A stretch of 64,000 bases of DNA from Acaryochloris sp. CCMEE 5410 (GCF_000238775.2 NZ_AFEJ02000002.1:682001-746000), one strand, 5' to 3'; positions 27,024 to 35,338 are shown, numbered from the stretch's first letter. Made by a program: numbers and translations. Notes: generated by a model not told the origin, from the letters alone.

Positions 27024-28388
27024 TTAACGTCGCTGGGTCAAGATCATTTTGAAGTGAGAGGGCGGTGCTAGAGTTACACCTCTACGCACAGGTTTTAAGG
27101 GTTGAGGCTGCTCTAGCTGGAATTGATAACCAGTCAGGAGTGTCGAGAGGACCAATTTCATCTCGAATAGGGCGAAGGTCATCCCCAAACAACGGCGGTT
27201 GCTACCCCCAAATGGCAGATATTCGTAGGGGGAAAATTGACGTTCCAGGAAGCGCTCTGGCTGAAAGGCTTGAGGATTGGGATAGAGGTCAGGGTGTCGA
27301 TGGGTGAGATAGATACAGGGGGCTACGGTGGTTCCGACGGGAAGGTTATATTCCATTAGGGATAGGGGCATTCTCGTTGTTCGAGGAGAGGTGATTGGGG
27401 CGATCGGATAAATTCTCAGGGTTTCAGAGCACACTGCATTCAGGTAGGGTAAACGTTGGATACCTTTGGCATCATTGAGGTCAGCAGTGGCTAACTCCGC
27501 GATCAGTTTTTCTTTGACATCCGGGAGGAAATGAATCCAATACAATGCCCAGGTCAACGCTGAAGCGGTGGTCTCGTGCCCTGCTAGCAGCAGGGTAACT
27601 AACTCATCTCGCAGCTCTATATCGGTCATGGGATTGCCCGCTTCATCTGTGGCCGCCAGCATGAGGGAGAGGATGTCTGATCCCATTTCGGATTGACTTC
27701 GATGTTCGTCCATCTGCTGATAGAGGAGGTGATCGAGTTGCGATCGCACCCGCAAAAACCGCCCCCAAGGACTCCAAGCTCCACAATCCTTCTGTAATCC
27801 TTGTAGAAACAGCAAACTCGCACCAGCCGGTGATCCGGTTAAGTCCAGAAAGTTAGGCAATAGTGCCTGCAAAGCTTGGTATCGTTCAGGGTTCGACACG
27901 CCAAACACCGTTTTGAGGATGACATTGAGAGAAATCGCCTGCATGGCCTCTCGCACATCAAAAGGGTGGTTGACTTGCCAAGATGAAGCAATATCTTCCG
28001 TAATCTGAGTGATAGATGAGCCATAGGCCCGCATCCGTTCTCCGTGAAATGGGGGCATCAAAAGCTGTCGCTGTCGTTGATGGGAGTCGCCATCTAAGAG
28101 GATGACGGATGCATTACCAAGCAAAGGCAACAATACAGAGTTATTACAACCCGCATCCATCTTTTTAGGATCTGCCGTCAGAATCTCTTCAATGCCTTCA
28201 GGATTGCTACAAAAAACAATTTGGCCCAATTGCCCCAACTGCAAGGTAAATAAATCCCCATACTGTTGCTGACAAGCTTCCATAAACCCAAGGGGCCGTC
28301 CAATCCATTGCAACATTTGCCACAATCCAGAAGAAGAGGGACCTTCGGGTAATTTGCGAGTGGAGGGTTGAGCGGCTATCGTTTGCAT
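27024..28388 (-). CDS. Cytochrome P450 (CYP110-like)
   Basis: This is a 454-residue monooxygenase. The proline-rich N-terminal segment LPEGPSSSG and the YGDLFTLQLGQLGQ strand resemble the CYP110 family common in cyanobacteria (fatty-acid/terpenoid hydroxylases). The oxygen-binding helix has LLLAGHETTASAL (AGHETT at 269-274), the ExxR motif is SETLR near 321-325, and the heme loop is PFGGSNRRCLG with ligand Cys400. The frame continues 60 codons upstream of the chosen ATG, but MQTIAAQPSTRKLPEGP is the normal family start. No redox partner is adjacent. The substrate is unknown. Confidence 0.88.
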   Translation of the reverse strand: MQTIAAQPSTRKLPEGPSSSGLWQMLQWIGRPLGFMEACQQQYGDLFTLQLGQLGQIVFCSNPEGIEEILTADPKKMDAGCNNSVLLPLLGNASVILLDGDSHQRQRQLLMPPFHGERMRAYGSSITQITEDIASSWQVNHPFDVREAMQAISLNVILKTVFGVSNPERYQALQALLPNFLDLTGSPAGASLLFLQGLQKDCGAWSPWGRFLRVRSQLDHLLYQQMDEHRSQSEMGSDILSLMLAATDEAGNPMTDIELRDELVTLLLAGHETTASALTWALYWIHFLPDVKEKLIAELATADLNDAKGIQRLPYLNAVCSETLRIYPIAPITSPRTTRMPLSLMEYNLPVGTTVAPCIYLTHRHPDLYPNPQAFQPERFLERQFSPYEYLPFGGSNRRCLGMTFALFEMKLVLSTLLTGYQFQLEQPQPLKPVRRGVTLAPPSHFKMILTQRR

Positions 28389-28631
28389 CAATCTTGTCCT
28401 AACCAGCTTAGGGAAACAGTGCTGTAGAGAGGTGCACTCATCGGCAGTGTAACGTACCTCTGTCTGGGACTGCACCAGAATCTGTGAGGCAGTCATCGAT
28501 AGAACACAGACGTCTACCGCTACACTAGATCCCAAGAGGCAGATCAGCCCTGTAGGAATGGTTAACACCTGAAGCGTAACTAAAATAATGTCTTCAGCTT
28601 ATTTCTAAGCAAGTAGCCTACTGTTAAGACG

Positions 28632-29951
28632 GTGAGACGTAAGGTGACTCGGTATACCTCTCCCAAAAATTATCTAACTCAGAGAAGGCTGTTCATTCTG
28701 GCTTCAGCAGGCGTTTGTTTAATCCTGCTCCTATGGCTAGTGCCCCAGTGGCAGGTTAACCAACTTCCCGCCTTAGATCAAAATCGTTTACGGCAGCTGT
28801 CTGTTACGGATCAACTACAACTGGAACAAGAGGAGACCTTTCAACGGGCACAAATGGAAGGAAAACAGCGGAATACCTTGCTTCTAGCGATGCTGGGATT
28901 GTTGGGCGGGATAGGAACGCATTTCTCTTGGCAAAATTACCACAGACAAAATCGAAGGCACAATATTCATGATTTCCGCAAAGCAGTGGAATTGTTGGCA
29001 GCCAAAGACAAGATAGAAGTGCGATTAGGCGGGATATATCTTCTGGAACAAATCGCCAGTGATTCTTCTGGACAACAAGCGATTGTGTTGGAAGTTCTAA
29101 CGGCTTACATCCGGGAACATAGCACCAGAGCGGGGGATACCCGACAACTAGGGTCAAATGAAGTCAATACCTTGCGAGTGCCTACGGATATTCAAGCTGC
29201 CCTAACTGTAATTGCCCGATGTCATGGTCAATTCGAAACGAGTTTCTTGGATTTTCAAGATGCCTATTTGATCCAAGCCAACTTGATTCAAGGGAATTTT
29301 CAGGGCGCTAACTTCCAAGGAACATACTTGATTGGGACCAATCTCCGGGAAGCAAACCTACGGGAAGCTAATCTTCGTAATGCGGATCTCTTAAGTGCCA
29401 ATTTGAGTGAGGCGGATTTGACCCAGGCCAATCTCAGCAGTGCCAATTTGTTAGGGACCAATCTGAATAGTGCCAACTTCCAAAATGCCGATTTGACGGG
29501 GGCCAATTTGCGGGGGGCATATCTAGGCAGTGCAAATCTACTGGGGGCCAATCTAAATAGTGCAGATTTAATTGGTGTTTATCTGAGTGATGCTAATCTG
29601 AGTCAAGCAAAATTGGTGGGTGCTAATCTTCGGACGGCGAAGCTTATCGGGGCGAAACTGACGGATACGGATTTAAGTGAAGCCAATTTTACAGGGGCAG
29701 ATTTGAGTGATGCCAATCTGGAGGGAGCCGATTTTACCGATGCCAATCTCCGGGAGGTTTCTTTCCAACGTACTCAATTTCGAGAGGCTGATCTGAGCGG
29801 GGCTGATCTACGGGGGGCTATTTTCCTAGAGGTCGATCAGTTAGAAGAGTGCAAACTGTGCCGGACTAAATTACCTGACCATCTTGAACTAGATGCCAAT
29901 CGAGATTGTGCTTCGATTACCCTCGCAGATCAATCGGTTACGTCACAATAA
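28632..29951 (+). CDS. Pentapeptide-repeat membrane protein
   Basis: The 439-residue protein begins at GTG. Two membrane spans lie near 19-38 (LFILASAGVCLILLLWLVP) and 80-97 (TLLLAMLGLLGGIGTHF), with a charged loop between. A helical region (FRKAVELLAAKDKIEVRLGGIYLLEQIA) leads to about 35 A(D/N)LxX pentapeptide repeats from 205 to 400, which should fold as a right-handed quadrilateral beta-helix. The block HDFRKAVELLA...RLGGIYLLEQIA is common before such repeats in membrane-anchored members. Their function is unknown. It is divergent from the P450 and 39 bp before glutaredoxin. Confidence 0.9.
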   Translation: MRRKVTRYTSPKNYLTQRRLFILASAGVCLILLLWLVPQWQVNQLPALDQNRLRQLSVTDQLQLEQEETFQRAQMEGKQRNTLLLAMLGLLGGIGTHFSWQNYHRQNRRHNIHDFRKAVELLAAKDKIEVRLGGIYLLEQIASDSSGQQAIVLEVLTAYIREHSTRAGDTRQLGSNEVNTLRVPTDIQAALTVIARCHGQFETSFLDFQDAYLIQANLIQGNFQGANFQGTYLIGTNLREANLREANLRNADLLSANLSEADLTQANLSSANLLGTNLNSANFQNADLTGANLRGAYLGSANLLGANLNSADLIGVYLSDANLSQAKLVGANLRTAKLIGAKLTDTDLSEANFTGADLSDANLEGADFTDANLREVSFQRTQFREADLSGADLRGAIFLEVDQLEECKLCRTKLPDHLELDANRDCASITLADQSVTSQ

Positions 29952-29990
29952 AAGAGTAAGTTCTTACCTGTTGCCAATTAGGAATTTCCC

Positions 29991-30308
29991 ATGCCAAATT
30001 TCTTAAACAACCTTTTGGGACGCCATCCTGAGCGAGTCAAGGCCAATACTGAAATCTATACCTGGCAAACTTGTCCGTTTTGTATTCGAGCCAAATTATT
30101 GTTGTCTTGGAAAGGGGTGAAATACACCGAGTACAAGATTGATGGAGATGAGGCTGCACGGGCCAAAATGGCTGAACGGGCCAATAACCGCAGATCCGTT
30201 CCTCAAATCTTTATCAATAATCAGCATATAGGCGGTTGTGATGACCTGTATCAGATGGATACGATGGGCCAGCTAGATGACTTACTCTCTCAACCTGCTG
30301 CGAGTTAG
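29991..30308 (+). CDS. grxC: Glutaredoxin (dithiol, GrxC type)
   Basis: The 105-residue thioredoxin-fold protein reduces disulfides and glutathione mixed disulfides. The active site is C28-P-F-C31 (WQTCPFCIRAK), with the cis-Pro segment RRSVPQIFINNQHIGGCDDL that binds glutathione. The N-terminus has about 20 extra residues compared with the minimal form (MPNFLNNLLGRHPERVKANT). It follows the pentapeptide gene by 39 bp and is closed by a strong terminator. Confidence 0.92.
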   Translation: MPNFLNNLLGRHPERVKANTEIYTWQTCPFCIRAKLLLSWKGVKYTEYKIDGDEAARAKMAERANNRRSVPQIFINNQHIGGCDDLYQMDTMGQLDDLLSQPAAS

Positions 30309-30318
30309 AACCCAGATC

Positions 30319-30356
30319 GATGAGGAACGCCCAGTATGCTTTGGGCGTTCCTCATC
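30319..30356. terminator. Strong bidirectional hairpin
   Basis: A perfect 15-bp stem (arms 30319-30333 and 30342-30356, GATGAGGAACGCCCA and its complement) with an 8-base loop lies between the convergent grxC and desaturase genes. It has no long T-run but is strong enough to separate them. Confidence 0.85.
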
Positions 30357-30369
30357 AATTCTGAAACTG

Positions 30370-31227
30370 CTACTTACTCACATACTGAAGAGATTTAGGA
30401 TAGGTCACAATTTTCTTAGCCAATCCCATTTGCTTGAGGACACAAATGGCCCACCAGGTAAAATCGATCTCCCACCAACGATAGCCAGACTTGGCCACAT
30501 GGGGGTAGGAGTGATGGTTGTTATGCCAGCCTTCACCATAGGTTAATAGAGAAACCCACCACAGGTTTTGGGCACCATCATTGGATTCAAAGGTGCGATA
30601 TCCCCACATATGAGAGGCAGAATTCACTAACCAGGTGGAATGCCAAAGAATGACGGCCCGGACAAAAATACCGTAGACCACGAAGGACCATCCCCCCAAA
30701 GCATATAGCACAGCAGCCAAGGGGATTTGGAGCATCAGGAAATTGCGATCTAACCAGCGATAAAAGGGCTGACGGGCCAAGTCGGGGGCGTTTTTACGGT
30801 AATGTTTGGCATCAAAATATTCAGGACGAGGATAAAAAATCCAGAGAATATGACTCCACCAGAAGCCTCGCTGGGCAGAGTAGGGGTCATCGTTGACATG
30901 TTCAGTATGAGCATGGTGTTGACGGTGACCACTTACCCAGAAGATAGGACCACCCTGTATAGCGAGGGAACCTAGGGTTGCGATCGCATATTCCAATACC
31001 TTGGGCACGCGGAAACTCCGGTGACTGAGGAGACGGTGATACCCCAAGCAGATGCCAATCCCTCCGAGCAGCCAATGTAAGAATAGGGCGACCCCTAGGG
31101 CTGACCATGAGAAATAATGGGGGGCTAAGCTGATAGCTAGTAGGTGAAATGCACCAAAAAAGCCAACATTGGTCCAGCTCAAGGCGGGGCTGCCCGCGGG
31201 GGCAGTGACGACAGGATTTGTAGTCAT
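30370..31227 (-). CDS. desC: Acyl-lipid delta-9-type fatty acid desaturase
   Basis: The 285-residue membrane enzyme inserts a cis double bond in a lipid-bound acyl chain with ferredoxin electrons. The three histidine boxes are visible: HRLLSHRSF, HRQHHAHTEHVNDDP and EGWHNNHHSYPH. Hydrophobic pairs flank them (VGFFGAFHLLAISLA, ALGVALFLHWLLGGIGICLG). The ATG at 31227 follows AGGA by a good spacing. An in-frame extension upstream is less likely. A TetR-type gene lies divergently with two matching palindromes between, so the desaturase is a likely target of that regulator. Confidence 0.9.
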   Translation of the reverse strand: MTTNPVVTAPAGSPALSWTNVGFFGAFHLLAISLAPHYFSWSALGVALFLHWLLGGIGICLGYHRLLSHRSFRVPKVLEYAIATLGSLAIQGGPIFWVSGHRQHHAHTEHVNDDPYSAQRGFWWSHILWIFYPRPEYFDAKHYRKNAPDLARQPFYRWLDRNFLMLQIPLAAVLYALGGWSFVVYGIFVRAVILWHSTWLVNSASHMWGYRTFESNDGAQNLWWVSLLTYGEGWHNNHHSYPHVAKSGYRWWEIDFTWWAICVLKQMGLAKKIVTYPKSLQYVSK

Positions 31228-31316
31228 AACAGTCCTATGAAAAAAGATGAACAATACTAGCCCATATCTGCAGAGGTGGGCCTCGCTTTTTGTTTGAATA
31301 CTGGGTAAAGTAATAG

Positions 31317-31333
31317 TGCAAGCATCACTTGCA
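31317..31333. promoter_or_regulatory. Operator palindrome 1 (TGCAAG-N5-CTTGCA)
   Basis: A perfect 6+6 inverted repeat with 5-bp spacer CATCA. It lies 90 bp before the desaturase start and 57 bp before the tetR start. An identical pair of half-sites recurs 48 bp away, so both are probably binding sites for the adjacent TetR-type protein. Confidence 0.75.
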
Positions 31334-31364
31334 TGCTGTCATGCTAACACCCATCCCTAAGTCT

Positions 31365-31381
31365 TGCAAGTAATACTTGCA
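31365..31381. promoter_or_regulatory. Operator palindrome 2 (TGCAAG-N5-CTTGCA)
   Basis: The same perfect palindrome, with spacer TAATA, ends 9 bp before the tetR ATG. It would cover the tetR leader or ribosome site, which fits autorepression. Confidence 0.75.
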
Positions 31382-31389
31382 TATTATCT

Positions 31390-32601
31390 ATGTCTTCTCA
31401 GTCATCAACTCGCCAACGCTTGATTCAGTCGGCTCTTCAGCTCTTTATTACTCAAGGAATTAGTGGAACGACCACCCGCCAAATTGCTGAAGCCGCCGAA
31501 GTGAACGAAGTGACGCTGTTTCGGCATTTCGGCAGTAAACATGGCCTTTTATTGGGGGTCTTAGAAGAGTCAACGGCTTTTCAGAGCCTGGGACAGGCCC
31601 TGAACCGTCAAAATCAGTCCGCTGCATCAACGGAGCAAGCCTTTCAAGAATATGCAAGTTATTGCTTGCATGCATTAGAGCAAGTGCCAGATTTAATTCG
31701 ATCTCTAGTAGGAGAAGCCAACCAATACCCCGCCGACAATCGACTGGCCTTGGGAAAGCGGATGACAGAAATCACCCAATATATGGCTCAGTATCTAGAA
31801 TCCTTTATGGCTGAGCGGCAGTTAACCCCCCAGTTCTCAACGGAAAAACTGGCAAGCTTATTGGAATGCTTGCTCCTCGGGTATGCCGTTATTGAATTCA
31901 CCAGTGAATACCATCAGCTATGGCATCACCAAGACGACTTTTTAGAGCATGCGGTGCAGATGATCCTGTTTGGCAGTATTGCAAGTGACACTTTCAGGGA
32001 TTCTCCCCCACAGCCCACAACCGTGGCTGATTTGCCTGCGGAAACCGTTCATCTTATTCTCCGACAAGCCAAGAAACAGAGTACCCAAGATCATGCTCTG
32101 GCCTATGTTTTATTTGGGGCAGGTTTATCATCACCCGAAGTGATCGGGTTATTGCGATCGCAACAGATCAGCAATAATCAACAGCATCTGCTACAAATTC
32201 AGGCCAGCCGCCAGGTAGCCGTCAATCAGTGGGTCATGGGGAAACGTGTTGGCTCCTATACTTCCAATCCCCTGACCAAATGGCTAAAATCTCGCAAAGA
32301 TGATGAACCTACAATGTTTGTGGATGATCAGCAACAGCCCCTGACGCCGACAACACTGGCCGATCGATGGAAAAGCTGGACGGAAGGGATGACCACCTTA
32401 GCAGGTCACCCTCCCCATCTGGAACAGGCCCAACAAACCTGGTGCATCGATATGCTGATGCGGGGAGTGACCCTTGATAATTTGAGCTTATTGACGGGGT
32501 GGACGTTAGAACAGCTCCACCCCTATGACCAACGAGCCAAAGAAAAAGCGGCTTTAGAACAAGCAACGCGTCTAGATCAGAAGCCATCCAGCAAAGATTG
32601 A
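31390..32601 (+). CDS. TetR-type regulator fused to a degenerate tyrosine-recombinase domain
   Basis: The 403-residue protein starts with a TetR DNA-binding domain (about 6-55: RQRLIQSALQLFITQGISGTTTRQIAEAAEVNEVTLFRHFGSK) and a helical ligand domain to about 200. Residues 215-400 look like the catalytic fold of a phage-type tyrosine recombinase: ALAYVLFGAGLSSPEVIGLL, then TWCIDMLMRGVTLDNLSLLTGWTLEQLHPYDQRAKEKAALEQA. The Arg of GLR is Ser, and HxxR is replaced (EQAQQTW). Only a Tyr near the end remains, so it should not recombine DNA. TetR proteins are normally about 200 residues. Twin palindromes just upstream suggest autoregulation and control of the divergent desaturase. Its 3' end is duplicated at 47.5 kb. 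Confidence 0.8.
   Translation: MSSQSSTRQRLIQSALQLFITQGISGTTTRQIAEAAEVNEVTLFRHFGSKHGLLLGVLEESTAFQSLGQALNRQNQSAASTEQAFQEYASYCLHALEQVPDLIRSLVGEANQYPADNRLALGKRMTEITQYMAQYLESFMAERQLTPQFSTEKLASLLECLLLGYAVIEFTSEYHQLWHHQDDFLEHAVQMILFGSIASDTFRDSPPQPTTVADLPAETVHLILRQAKKQSTQDHALAYVLFGAGLSSPEVIGLLRSQQISNNQQHLLQIQASRQVAVNQWVMGKRVGSYTSNPLTKWLKSRKDDEPTMFVDDQQQPLTPTTLADRWKSWTEGMTTLAGHPPHLEQAQQTWCIDMLMRGVTLDNLSLLTGWTLEQLHPYDQRAKEKAALEQATRLDQKPSSKD
31653..31670. promoter_or_regulatory. Operator-like palindrome inside tetR (6-bp spacer)
   Basis: TGCAAG and CTTGCA recur within the tetR coding sequence with spacer TTATTG, one base longer than in the two upstream sites. It may be an auxiliary site or a chance match. 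Confidence 0.35.
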
Positions 32602-32700
32602 ACTGGGCGGCTACCTACAGACTCTCTGAGGGGGCATCAGCAATGACAAAGTGCCGTGTTCGGTCGATGGACAGCCACCCCTCCTGCCGCAGATTGCCTA
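32381..32700 (+). repeat. Left copy of a ~320-bp direct repeat (tetR 3' end + crp 3' end)
   Basis: This segment matches 47492-47812 at nearly 90% by eye, in the same orientation. It covers the last 73 codons of tetR and, on the other strand, the last 28 or so codons of a crp gene. The distance between copies is about 15.11 kb. Confidence 0.85.
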
Positions 32701-32968
32701 AAAGAGAGATTTCCTCATCCCTTACCCCTGCATAGATCATCAAACAGATAATGGCCCGGTCCAGGATCTCAGTGGCCTAGCCTGAAAACGATTCAAATAA
32801 TGCCTCCACCTGAAACAATGCCAGGTTCTTCCATTCCGTTTTTGGCGTAACCGGAATACCGGAATACTGATGGTTGCTGGGGTTACCCTCGATATACCCT
32901 GCCTTTATCAACCCGGAAAAGAAGCTCTTGATCGCGATCAAGACAGCGCCCACGGAGCCTTGCTTCAA
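32615..32968 (-). pseudogene. Chimeric remnant: integrase N-terminal part joined to crp 3' end
   Basis: Reading down the minus strand from 32968, KSFFSGLIKAGYIEGNP is typical of the SAM-like N-terminal domain of phage/Xer integrases. After a stop at 32777-32779 the same frame continues ATEILDRAIICLMIYAGVRDEEISLLG, the start of a recombinase catalytic domain. It then changes, without loss of frame, to NLRQEGWLSIDRTRHFVIADAPSESL, which is the C-terminus of the Crp protein at 47.7 kb. The join falls at a shared LLG. It is not functional. Confidence 0.8.
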
Positions 32969-33059
32969 CTATCGGCTATACCATTTTTCAGTGTGCAGCC
33001 GTACATCATAGCAATTTTAGTTAATAGGTCTGCTCTAGACGGTTATAGTCTCAAACACA

Positions 33060-33082
33060 GTGAACACACAAAATGTGTTCAC
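33060..33082. promoter_or_regulatory. 23-bp perfect palindrome, likely operator
   Basis: Arms GTGAACACA and TGTGTTCAC are perfect 9-bp inverted repeats around CAAAA. The site lies in a non-coding stretch about 275 bp before the holin-like gene. Size and symmetry fit a phage-type repressor or other dimeric regulator, but no regulator gene is adjacent. Confidence 0.55.
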
Positions 33083-33355
33083 AATCACCTTGAAAATCAT
33101 CATATATCACTGAATACCCCTAAAACGGGTGCTCTAATTCAGATAGAAATCAGCTCAAATCAATCCTTAGGATTAATTCACTATTTCTCTTGGAAATAGA
33201 CTAATGCCACAAGAATTTGAAGACTGATTTGAAGTATCGAATAGCTTTCACCAGATCGGCTAACGATACTTGTCTTGAGTCTTAGGGATATCTGCACAAA
33301 TCAAAGGATTGCAGCAAAACACAACACCATCTATCGCTATTCAAGGAGATTATGT

Positions 33356-33724
33356 ATGACCGGGATATTACAAGATGCTAAAGGTAAGCGATCCTCAGGC
33401 AGACTGCAGACCACTGCATCAGTATTGGTGGGATTGGGTCTCGCCATTACTTTGGCCGCTGGCGAATGGCGAGGGAAGACTTTTTCCGAAAACCTTTACA
33501 TCCTCACCGGGGCCTTAACCATTGGCGGTGCAGGTATGAAGGGCTTGCAAAAATTCTCCGAGCGTGACGAGAAGCCTGTATCGAATTCAGTGGCTCCAAC
33601 AACAATAGCAGCATCGCCAACTGTAACGGTGCCATCCACCGAGGTGGTCTCAACTACATCCAAAGTGATCAAGGTCCAAACCCCTGAGAAAGAATTAACC
33701 GCCGTTTTACAGGAGGGCTGGTAA
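33356..33724 (+). CDS. Holin-like small membrane protein
   Basis: The 122-residue protein begins at the ATG at 33356, seven bases after AAGGAG, and not at the earlier in-frame start. Two hydrophobic segments lie near 20-38 (TASVLVGLGLAITLAAGEW) and 46-64 (LYILTGALTIGGAGMKGL), followed by a Pro/Thr/Val-rich tail. The stop shares one base with the start of the endolysin-like gene (TAATG), so the two are translationally coupled. Position and topology suggest a phage holin, but I cannot match a holin family. Confidence 0.6.
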   Translation: MTGILQDAKGKRSSGRLQTTASVLVGLGLAITLAAGEWRGKTFSENLYILTGALTIGGAGMKGLQKFSERDEKPVSNSVAPTTIAASPTVTVPSTEVVSTTSKVIKVQTPEKELTAVLQEGW

Positions 33725-35229
33725 TGCCATTTATCACAGCGAAAAAGAATACACTCCTGGCACCCCTGCCACACCAACCCCACCTTCAAAAATTAAATCA
33801 ACTCGCAAAAGTGTATGAGGGGGGAATCTTAGGCGTTATCAAAGTGTCTACTGTCAATTCACAGTTGGCTGAGATTATCTTGGCGGGGCCTTATACCTGG
33901 CATGACCATTACCCAACCATTGAAACGGGTGTCAAACGATATATCAATCCCATCTCATGGGATATTCCAGAAGATGCATGGGAACAGCAGCCCGTTTCTG
34001 CCCTGGTTCCAGTGTCTACCCCCTCTCAACCGGAGACTCCCTCTGCTCCGTTATTACCGCCGGAAGTAGCCCAACTCAACCACTTTTATGAAGGCTGTCA
34101 ACGGAAATTATCGGATGGACGGATTCAAGCTTACCCTGATCCGAGGGCTGGCAGTGGGGGCCTACCCGTCACCATCGGTTGGGGCAGTACCTACTATAAA
34201 AATGGGTCTGCCATCCAAATGGGAGATATCATCACCCAAGCTGAAGCAGATGACCTGTACGACTATATTTGCCACAAAGATTTTTGGGTCAAGCTGCAAT
34301 CGACCATTCCCCACTGGGATGATATGACCGATTTGCAACGAGCCGCACTGACCAGCTTTGCCTATAACAATGGTGCTGATTTTTATGGATCACCGAACCA
34401 TAGAACCATCACCCGCAACTTAAAAGACAAAGATTGGCAGGCGGTTCCCGGCACCCTGATGATGTATCGCAACCCCGGTGAAAATGTGGAAGTGGGGCTA
34501 GGTCGCCGTCGATATGCCGAGGCCAAAGTCTGGTGTGGCGAAACGCCGACCACCGCTTGTGCCGCCGCTGCCCAGGAAATTCAAACGGCCCAAGATTGCG
34601 AACCCATTGAACAGCGGCTCAAAACGAACCCACCGATGGTGGCAGGTTTTGAACCAACAATAACCGTCTCGCAACCCACCCAATCGGCTGGTCCTCGCCA
34701 GCCCAATATTATTGCAGGGATGAAAGGTCCCAAGTCCCATCCAGATGCCCATGGCTTTAAGCCCGGAGACTACCATTTGGTGGCCAATGATGCCGTTGGC
34801 AAGATCAAGTGTTACGACTATAGCGGCACGCTAATGTGGGAATTGCCCTGTCTCTGTCGCGGCCAGTTTGAGGACAATTACTTTGGCCGTCATGGGGATA
34901 CCCCCGCAGGTCTTTACAAATGTGGGCAAATTTATCGTGACTATGAGCAAGCAGGTGCAAGTTCTGCCTATACCCGCGATCGCATGTCTTATGGCTGGTA
35001 TAGTATTGACCTCGTTGAACTAGAAAACCAAGAAGCAAATCTGGGTCGGGCAGGCATTATGCTTCACGGCGGCGGCAGCGGTTGCGGATGGCCAGGAGCT
35101 TGGGCACCAAAGCAATCTCTTTTCTCTACCCTAGGCTGCATTAGAATGCATAACCAAGATCTAAGGGACAAAGTAGTGCCTTTGTATGATCAGCCCGGCG
35201 CCACCCTCTTTGTCAGTGTCTATCAGTAG
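33724..35229 (+). CDS. Bifunctional GH24 lysozyme + L,D-transpeptidase (YkuD) protein
   Basis: The 501-residue protein has a small N-terminal domain (1-90), a Pro/Ser linker, a GH24 (phage lysozyme) domain at about 115-272, a second linker, and a YkuD-like domain at about 345-500. In the lysozyme part, E123 in HFYEGCQRKLS and TIGWGS at 150-155 give the Glu...Thr catalytic pattern, and AALTSFAYNNG is typical. In the C-terminal part, H448 (IMLHGGGSG) and C472 (STLGCIRMHN) form the L,D-transpeptidase signature. No signal peptide is seen, which fits release through the holin-like protein. Cleaving and transpeptidating activity in one chain is unusual for an endolysin. Confidence 0.82.
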   Translation: MPFITAKKNTLLAPLPHQPHLQKLNQLAKVYEGGILGVIKVSTVNSQLAEIILAGPYTWHDHYPTIETGVKRYINPISWDIPEDAWEQQPVSALVPVSTPSQPETPSAPLLPPEVAQLNHFYEGCQRKLSDGRIQAYPDPRAGSGGLPVTIGWGSTYYKNGSAIQMGDIITQAEADDLYDYICHKDFWVKLQSTIPHWDDMTDLQRAALTSFAYNNGADFYGSPNHRTITRNLKDKDWQAVPGTLMMYRNPGENVEVGLGRRRYAEAKVWCGETPTTACAAAAQEIQTAQDCEPIEQRLKTNPPMVAGFEPTITVSQPTQSAGPRQPNIIAGMKGPKSHPDAHGFKPGDYHLVANDAVGKIKCYDYSGTLMWELPCLCRGQFEDNYFGRHGDTPAGLYKCGQIYRDYEQAGASSAYTRDRMSYGWYSIDLVELENQEANLGRAGIMLHGGGSGCGWPGAWAPKQSLFSTLGCIRMHNQDLRDKVVPLYDQPGATLFVSVYQ

Positions 35230-35246
35230 CCAAGAGGCAAAATTAC

Positions 35247-35290
35247 GGGTTAGTGCTCCACTAGAGAATATTCCAGTGGAGTACTAACCC
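35247..35290 (+). terminator. Terminator hairpin after the lysozyme gene
   Basis: Sixteen-base arms (35247-35262 and 35275-35290, GGGTTAGTGCTCCACT against its complement with one mismatch) form a strong stem 18 bp after the stop. A second, weaker stem (CGTGAAT / ATTCACG, followed by TTTT) lies at 35315-35338 and may back it up. Confidence 0.75.
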
Positions 35291-35338
35291 CCGATAGTGC
35301 CTTTTCTGCAAAGCCGTGAATGAGGTGATTCACGTTTT

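Noticed and set aside
29300-29551. Open frame antisense to the pentapeptide repeats
   Set aside because: The repetitive A(D/N)LxX codons create an open antisense frame; it is not a gene.
28632-29951. Tandem pentapeptide codons as a DNA repeat or CRISPR-like array
   Set aside because: The periodicity is 15 bp from the protein repeat; there are no spacers or palindromic repeats.
32927-32942. Perfect 16-bp palindrome CTTGATCGCGATCAAG
   Set aside because: It lies inside the integrase remnant and contains the common GATCGCGATC-type core seen across cyanobacterial DNA; nothing links it to regulation.
32870-33199. Plus-strand 109-codon open frame before the holin-like gene
   Set aside because: It runs antisense to the integrase remnant and then into non-coding sequence; the residues look random.
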